Positions 58,601 through 64,000 of a stretch of DNA of 64,000 bases are shown piece by piece. The translations under genes and the position numbers were made by a program. The notes below the pieces were generated by a model that saw only the letters and a list, made by a program, of their open reading frames with translations, was not told the DNA's origin and did no database searches. Position 1 is the stretch's first letter, and each line of letters begins with the position of its first letter. Origin of the DNA: Tachypleus tridentatus (lineage: Eukaryota; Arthropoda; Merostomata; Xiphosura; Limulidae); assembly GCF_004210375.1 (NCBI RefSeq), contig NC_134834.1, positions 140,649,009-140,713,008 on the forward strand, written 5' to 3'.

Positions 58601-61600
58601 ATAAGCAAAGTAGGAAAAAAAATACATAAACACACACATACCAGTTATTGGCAGCTATGAATAGTTTCTATCATTGGTCTATACAATAAAAATGCAAGAT
58701 GTAGGTCTAGTTGTACTATCCACAGATGCTCCTCCTATTCAAGTCAAATTCAACCATCTGATCATTTTTTCACATTTGTCCCTACATATCACTCTACACA
58801 TGCATGAGGAAATAAACACAGATATCTTACTAGATGTACTTTTGCAAGATCCCCCAAAGCATTCTGTTTCAAGAGTAAATGAAATAAAAACTAGAAGTAA
58901 CAGATATTTAAATTTCTTGTTTTTGAAATTCATACATCATGCTATGTTGTAATGTGGTTCATGGCATTGTATATTTTACTAATGTCATGACATAACAAGT
59001 TGTAATATTAAGTTCCCCTCGTGTGACATCATTTTAATGCCTACTGACTGGCTCACAAACACACTACTGTGTGAGTGGCTAAAACAGGTGACCACTCCAG
59101 GCAGTCTTTAGCTCACTTTTGGTGAAATTAAATGAATAAATGTAGATACCCATAAATAAGAATTATACCTCTTAAATATACCATTTAAATAAACATTTTG
59201 TACAAAAGCAATATTTCTTGAATTTCATAAATAATTTTTAATTGTACAATTAAGATCAATTTCATCTGGAAGTATAGTCTGCTAATACATTATGGTATGA
59301 AAAAGATTGAAATGTTACTTATAAACTGTTTGAGACTAATTAGAGTTTGAACAATTTTACTGTCATTATAAGAACTGGTGAACTGGCAAGCTGTTCTTAC
59401 AATGTGTGCTATATGAAGTGGGTATGATGCTTGTTTTGCAAAGCAAACTACTTCAGCTTTGAATTGCTGTACTTGAATACAACCATTAGGATCATTTTGG
59501 TTGTTAGTAGTACAGGTTCCCATACATTATTAATATTATTTAACAATTTTCCAACTTAAATTATAGCCTAGTATTAATCAGTTACCTTCAACTAATTGAA
59601 AATACTAACCCATTGGATAGAAGAAAGAAAATATAGACCAGTTACATTAATACAAGGATATTTTCTCTTGCTAGCTTGCTCATTACCAATGTGGTCTTGT
59701 TAATTAGTGGAACACTAGAAAGAAATGGGCACAGGTTTAATTGGTAGTAATTTATATTCACCAAGTTTAAACTCTCTTGTATCCTTATAATGGGCACAGC
59801 ACATATAGTATATTATATAACTTTTTGCTTATGGAGAAATAAATAAGACCCCTTGTATTAAGTGAGACTTTTTCATAATATTTATACAACTGGTGTTGAG
59901 TAGGGGATCACAAATAGTTTGCTTTGTAAACTTTGATAGTATTGTGACTGTCATTTAGCATATGAAAGAATGTTTGAAAAAGCAATAGATATTAAGCCAG
60001 TGATACTAAACTAATTCAGTTTAGCTCAATTCTGCACAGACTATTTTAGAACTCTGTCTGTCTTTGTATAAGACAATTATTTATTACTGATATTATGTAA
60101 AAGTTAGATCACTAAAAAAAAGTATCACATTTGAACTGGTTGTCAATGATTTTTACATATACATGTTTAAATTTGAATAACTTGCATGCATTGACATACA
60201 CTGTCTAATTGTTCCATTACAGCTAATATTATTTTTTAATTTTATGGTATTGATGGAGGATACACATTACATTTACTGTGTAATATTGAATCCAAATTTA
60301 GTAACTTTTATGTGCAAGAAGTGAGGTTTCTATAGCAATAGAGTATTTTGGATTAATCAGTGTTGACCTTATAGTTCTAAAGTAACATAAGTAAAAGTCA
60401 AAAGTTAAAATAATGTTAATGTATTCTGATGTATAAAAATATTATTTATTGTAGTTTTAACTTACAAAGTTTGAAATGCAACAGGGATGAAGTGATAATA
60501 ATACATAGTCTTATAAGATGAATTTAGTTTTATTGTAGTGACAGTGGTTCAAATTATCATTTGAGAATGTGACCTAAGAAAAGGATAATTTACTCTAAGG
60601 CATTCTTTACAAATTTGAAGCTTTGGTACATTTTGTACCTTGGATTACATGAAAAAATGATGTTATTTTCTGCATATTAACAAACTTTCCTGAGTATGTG
60701 GCATAGAAACCTGGGTATACATGACCTCTGCTTACTGCTATATACCATAATTTTTTTTTTCTAAAATTTATTGTTGTTAATTTGTCATCAAGAAGAAATT
60801 AAGTTTCCAAAACATACTTAACACTGCTTATACTACAGCTGTTATTCAACATTATCCATCTAAACATTGATCTGATTTTTACTTTCTTACTTCATTCTTT
60901 AAACCCAACTTAATTGCAATAATGATATTTTTCTCATGATGCTCTCAACTTGTGTTGGTGCACCCTTCATCCTCATACTGTATATAAGCACCTCATTCAC
61001 ATAATGCCATCACTTTTTCTTGACAAAGCATTCACTAATAGGTTTCTTTGTGCTATCATTATTGGAGATATTTTGAGCATTTATCATCAAAATTTTTGTT
61101 TGGCAAGCCAATATAGGGCAAGAAATTTTGGATTGTTATTTCCAGCATGGAGGTAAATGAGGTTTTTCCTAACCCAACTTTAATATCTAGCATCACTCAA
61201 CAACTGAGGAGGAGAGGGATTAAGATTTGCTTTTTTATATACCTTCGTTTTTTCTGCTGGTGCCACAGGAGGCCACTTTGGAATAAGCTGCCTCAGGCAG
61301 CTTTTATTCAGTTGGTCCATAAGGTTTATAATATTTTGGGTCTACCCCAATTGCTTTTGAGCCTGCATTTTAATTGATGGGTGAAAGGTATGGAGGCAAA
61401 TATGGGATGGAGTTTTCTCTCCATCCAGCAACATTGTCATTCATGCAGGGAAGTTTACTGTTTTGTTACATGAAGGTACTGCTATGCCTTTCACTTCAGA
61501 ATTGTTGAAGCTATGTGATTTAGCCTACCAGCATGCTGGAAGCATATGCTAACTCAAAGAATGTATCTGTTCCTGGAAATTTGTGGTTCTTGTGCAGGGT

Positions 61601-64000
61601 TTGTTGTTAAACTGAATAGACCAATCTCCTCTGATGGGACAGTGGTAAGTCCACAACTCGAAAATATAATGTTTGATTCATTGCAGCAGATGCAATAGAC
61701 CATCCAATGTGTTATTTTCCTGAAACAAACAACTTTCTAATATTTGTCTAACCTTATATGTGGTACTGAGTTATTTATTATCTAAGTTTTGTTGGAAAAG
61801 CTAGGACAATTTTTAGCATATACATTGGTTTGATTGTCAGTTTCTACATTCTTCCATGTTGTTGTTGGTTTCTTGACTTCCATAAGCTCATACAGATGGT
61901 TGTAGTTTCTCCCATATTTGAGGGCCCCACTATCCAAATATTAGCTGCTCAATCCACTGGTATCCCAAGTAGATTCTATCCATATCCAATGGTTCTGCTG
62001 CTTAGTTAGAATGCTGCAAGCAACACTGGTGACCACTGTGTGCATTAGGGGTCTGCATGGGCTTGGCTCTGAGAATTTCTGAATGTGTGGTAAACCTTAT
62101 CCATGGATCCACAGAATTGGGATTTGTCATTCAGTTCAGATCTTCATCACCATTATCCAACCATCCTTTAAGATTTCTGTCTTGCACAGATCCTTCTGCA
62201 GCAAGAGTATCAAGGTGAAACACATCATGTGATTTGAACACACCCTAACTACACTACACTTATGGGCCTTCAGCCACTTGTGCGTGAATGCTCAGTTGGT
62301 AGTGATCAAATTCCACTCGACTCTGTAAAATTTTGGATTATTTTGCCTTTGTCACTGTTTTCTTCTGGGTAAAGAGTATACTCTGGTCAAAACAAGATAT
62401 GGTCTCTCATGGATGTACACCTATAGAGACTGTCACACTCCATAGGCTTTCCATTCAGGTGTTTTCAAACAGGAATTATCTAGATTTATGGTTGCACCAT
62501 CCAGTCCATCATTCCAGTATGGGGTTCTGTCTATTCTGTGTGAAAAGATGGGATATAATTTCAAAAGTTAACATTTTCTTTACCTGAAAATGTATTTCCA
62601 ACACATACTCATCTGTTCTCCCCACTTATTGTGCACTTTCTTCTTGCCTTATCTAAGAAGGAAGCTATTTTGAATATAAGTGCTTAAGAAGGTTGTGTCA
62701 TCCTCTTATTAGTGAAGGGCTATGTTGCATGATGGATATCATCGTGCACTATTGAAATTCATGTTAAATGTGATTTTCAGCTGGGAATTAAGTAAATGCT
62801 AATTTTGAATTTTCATCTAAATAACCCATTCCTTGGTATACCATGCATATAAAGAAAAAGTGCTTTAAGAAACGTTTAGGCATATATTTCCTACACTTAT
62901 ATATATCCTGCAAGCCAGACAGATTTTGAAAGGCAAGAACACTTAAAGAATCCTTTTACATTACATTCACACAATAAAACCTTAACTGAACAGGAATTCT
63001 GGACTAGAGGTGAGTAACCTGTGGCTGGTCATAGGTTGAAGTTTATGCTGACAATATGGGACACTGCAAGTGAAAACTGCTAGTCTTGGAATATGTGAGC
63101 AATCAATTAAGTCAGTTGTAGTGTATTCAAATACTAATTAATTAATTCAAAAATATTCATATTCATTCTTTGTCCTTTTGACAGAGAAAACAGATAAGAT
63201 TGCTAACAATGTATTTATTGGCCAATTGATGAATCTTTCCATGTGTTGAACAAGAACATAAATATATATTTCAAATAGGAAATTGACAATTTCAGTCTTT
63301 AAAACAAAACAAAAAAATACCTGCACACAATTGGCATTCTTGAAAATTTTCAACTTGTGATACTTCTGTAACATGTTCTATAATCGATACTTCCTTCCAT
63401 TTACCACTATGAATATTTTAGATAGATTAATTATTGAAATTATTTTACTGTTAGTTAATATACCTAATAATTTTGAGGTTTTGCTAAAAGTATGTGTATT
63501 ATAAAATGTTCAGAACTTCTATAAATAAAAGATGTTTTTCTCTTGTCCTCAGTCTTCACCTGTATTATTAAACTGTGTTTCTTCATGATTAATCTATGTC
63601 CACATTTACATTTAATTCAAAAGATGCACTTGTTTGTTTGTTTGTTTGTGAACATAAATTGTTATTAATACATTCAATACATGTACGTTTTTGTTATTAG
63701 GGAAATACTAGAATGAACATATATGAAGGTATAAAGTGTTTCGAAACTGAAAAAATAATTATGAAGATGATAGTAAACTGAGCAAACGACTTTAGAATGC
63801 ATTGCTGTTTTGTATATACATGTTCACTGTGTTGACAAGGGTATAAAAGTTTTTGTCTAACTTTAAATGCATTTTGATAGGGAGATCCATTGAAGGCTCT
63901 TTTAACAGAAGTTGATCGGGAAGAGGTTCATGCACGTTTTCCTTTAACAGCTGATAGTGTAACACAAGATGAAAATGGGCTGAGACAGTTAATAGTATGT
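52662..64000 (+). CDS. TRAPPC12: Probable TRAPPC12 orthologue, first three coding exons (partial)
   Basis: Coding exons 52662-53303, 57248-58018 and 63881-63994, all phase 0 with GT-AG introns of 3.9 and 5.9 kb, give 509 codons; the donor GTATGT lies at the window edge and the gene continues. The start chosen is the ATG at 52662 (METNHDFD), which has G at -3 and +4; an upstream in-frame ATG at 52557 has a weaker context. The first ~430 residues are acidic and low-complexity, with SF/FF-D motifs (HNFFDTLNF, KAFFDALTS). The identifying part is DAWIPSELTRQALISM, LTMPGIVIEEEL and GDPLKALLTEVD with LTADSVTQDENGLRQLI, which I recognise from the region just before the TPR repeats of TRAPPC12 (TTC15). 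TRAPPC12 is a metazoan TRAPP III subunit for ER-Golgi traffic and autophagy. The TPRs lie beyond the window, so the call rests on this stretch and memory. Confidence 0.7.
53304..57247 (+). other. Intron 1 of the TRAPPC12-like gene
   Basis: Bounded by CAG|GTAAAT at 53303 and a TGCATAG acceptor ending at 57247. No exon-like frame, SINE or recognisable element is visible; a worn tRNA-like piece may be present near 53440-53590 but is too degraded to call. Confidence 0.6.
58299..58572. mobile_element. Possible non-autonomous hAT-like remnant
   Basis: The left end TAGTAGTTTCCAAACTATG and the complement of the right end (CAGTAGTTTCTATACTAT) resemble each other, and the inner flanks TGTCGCATCCACCTGG and GGGGTGTGCCAC are partly complementary, as in hAT MITEs. 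I found no 8-bp target-site duplication, so this is tentative. Confidence 0.3.
61617..61735 (+). mobile_element. Val-tRNA-like SINE, worn
   Basis: TCTGATGGGACAGTGGTAAG, TCCACAACTCGAAAATATAA, TGTTTGATTCATTGCAGCAG, ATAGACCATCCAATGTGTTA and AACAAACAAC follow the family order. Confidence 0.5.

Larger units (their letters stand above)
58019..63880 (+). other. Intron 2 of the TRAPPC12-like gene
   Basis: Bounded by TTA|GTAAGT at 58018 and TTTTGATAG ending at 63880. It holds a possible hAT-like remnant (58299-58572), an unidentified, less AT-rich patch (about 61140-62650) and a worn SINE (61617-61735). A TTTG microsatellite lies near 63629-63649. Confidence 0.6.

Noticed and set aside
1-64000. CRISPR arrays, bacterial operons, riboswitches or a prophage
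   Set aside because: The window is eukaryotic (spliced genes, SINEs, LINE); the two tandem arrays have no spacer structure.

Overview
Organism. This is an AT-rich, intron-bearing animal genome window. Introns use GT-AG sites, two tRNA-derived SINE families are scattered throughout, and LINE, gag, Tc1 and other transposon remnants are common. The Thr-tRNA-like SINE looks to me like the one that fills horseshoe crab (Xiphosura) sequence. That placement is from memory and is an inference; an arthropod, probably a chelicerate, is the safer statement.

Layout. 1.56-6.13 kb: one long, heavily decayed LINE on the minus strand (ORF1, endonuclease, reverse transcriptase and RNase H recognisable in order). 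6.1-12.1 kb: intergenic DNA with a 54-bp-arm hairpin, two Thr-type SINEs, one copy of a duplicated SINE-plus-unique unit, and a 16-copy 34-bp minisatellite. 12.145-24.716 kb: a 26-exon minus-strand gene whose splice phases all join into 2,026 codons from ATG to TAA. It encodes a secreted protein with EAR-like (EPTP, beta-propeller) repeats at both ends, a helical linker, and about 26 degenerate repeats of roughly 40 residues between them. 24.7-40.8 kb: gene-poor DNA with SINEs, a decayed LTR-retrotransposon gag, a six-copy ~173-bp tandem array grown inside that gag, and the second copy of the SINE-plus-unique unit. 40.809-42.905 kb: a broken transposon-type gene of a dispersed arthropod family, split by a SINE with a visible target-site duplication. 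47.18-49.01 kb: an unprocessed pseudogene copy of exons 5-8 of the EAR gene, same orientation, with intron remnants kept. 49.658-50.649 kb: a Tc1-like element inserted into a SINE. 52.662 kb to the right edge: a plus-strand gene, first three coding exons of a probable TRAPPC12 orthologue, running off the window.

How the parts relate. Only two genes look functional and nothing suggests they act together: one product is predicted to be secreted, the other to be a cytosolic membrane-trafficking subunit. The rest is mostly a record of transposition, nested insertion, tandem amplification and one local gene-fragment duplication. The most unusual item is the EAR-solenoid-EAR protein with its partial pseudogene about 25 kb away.
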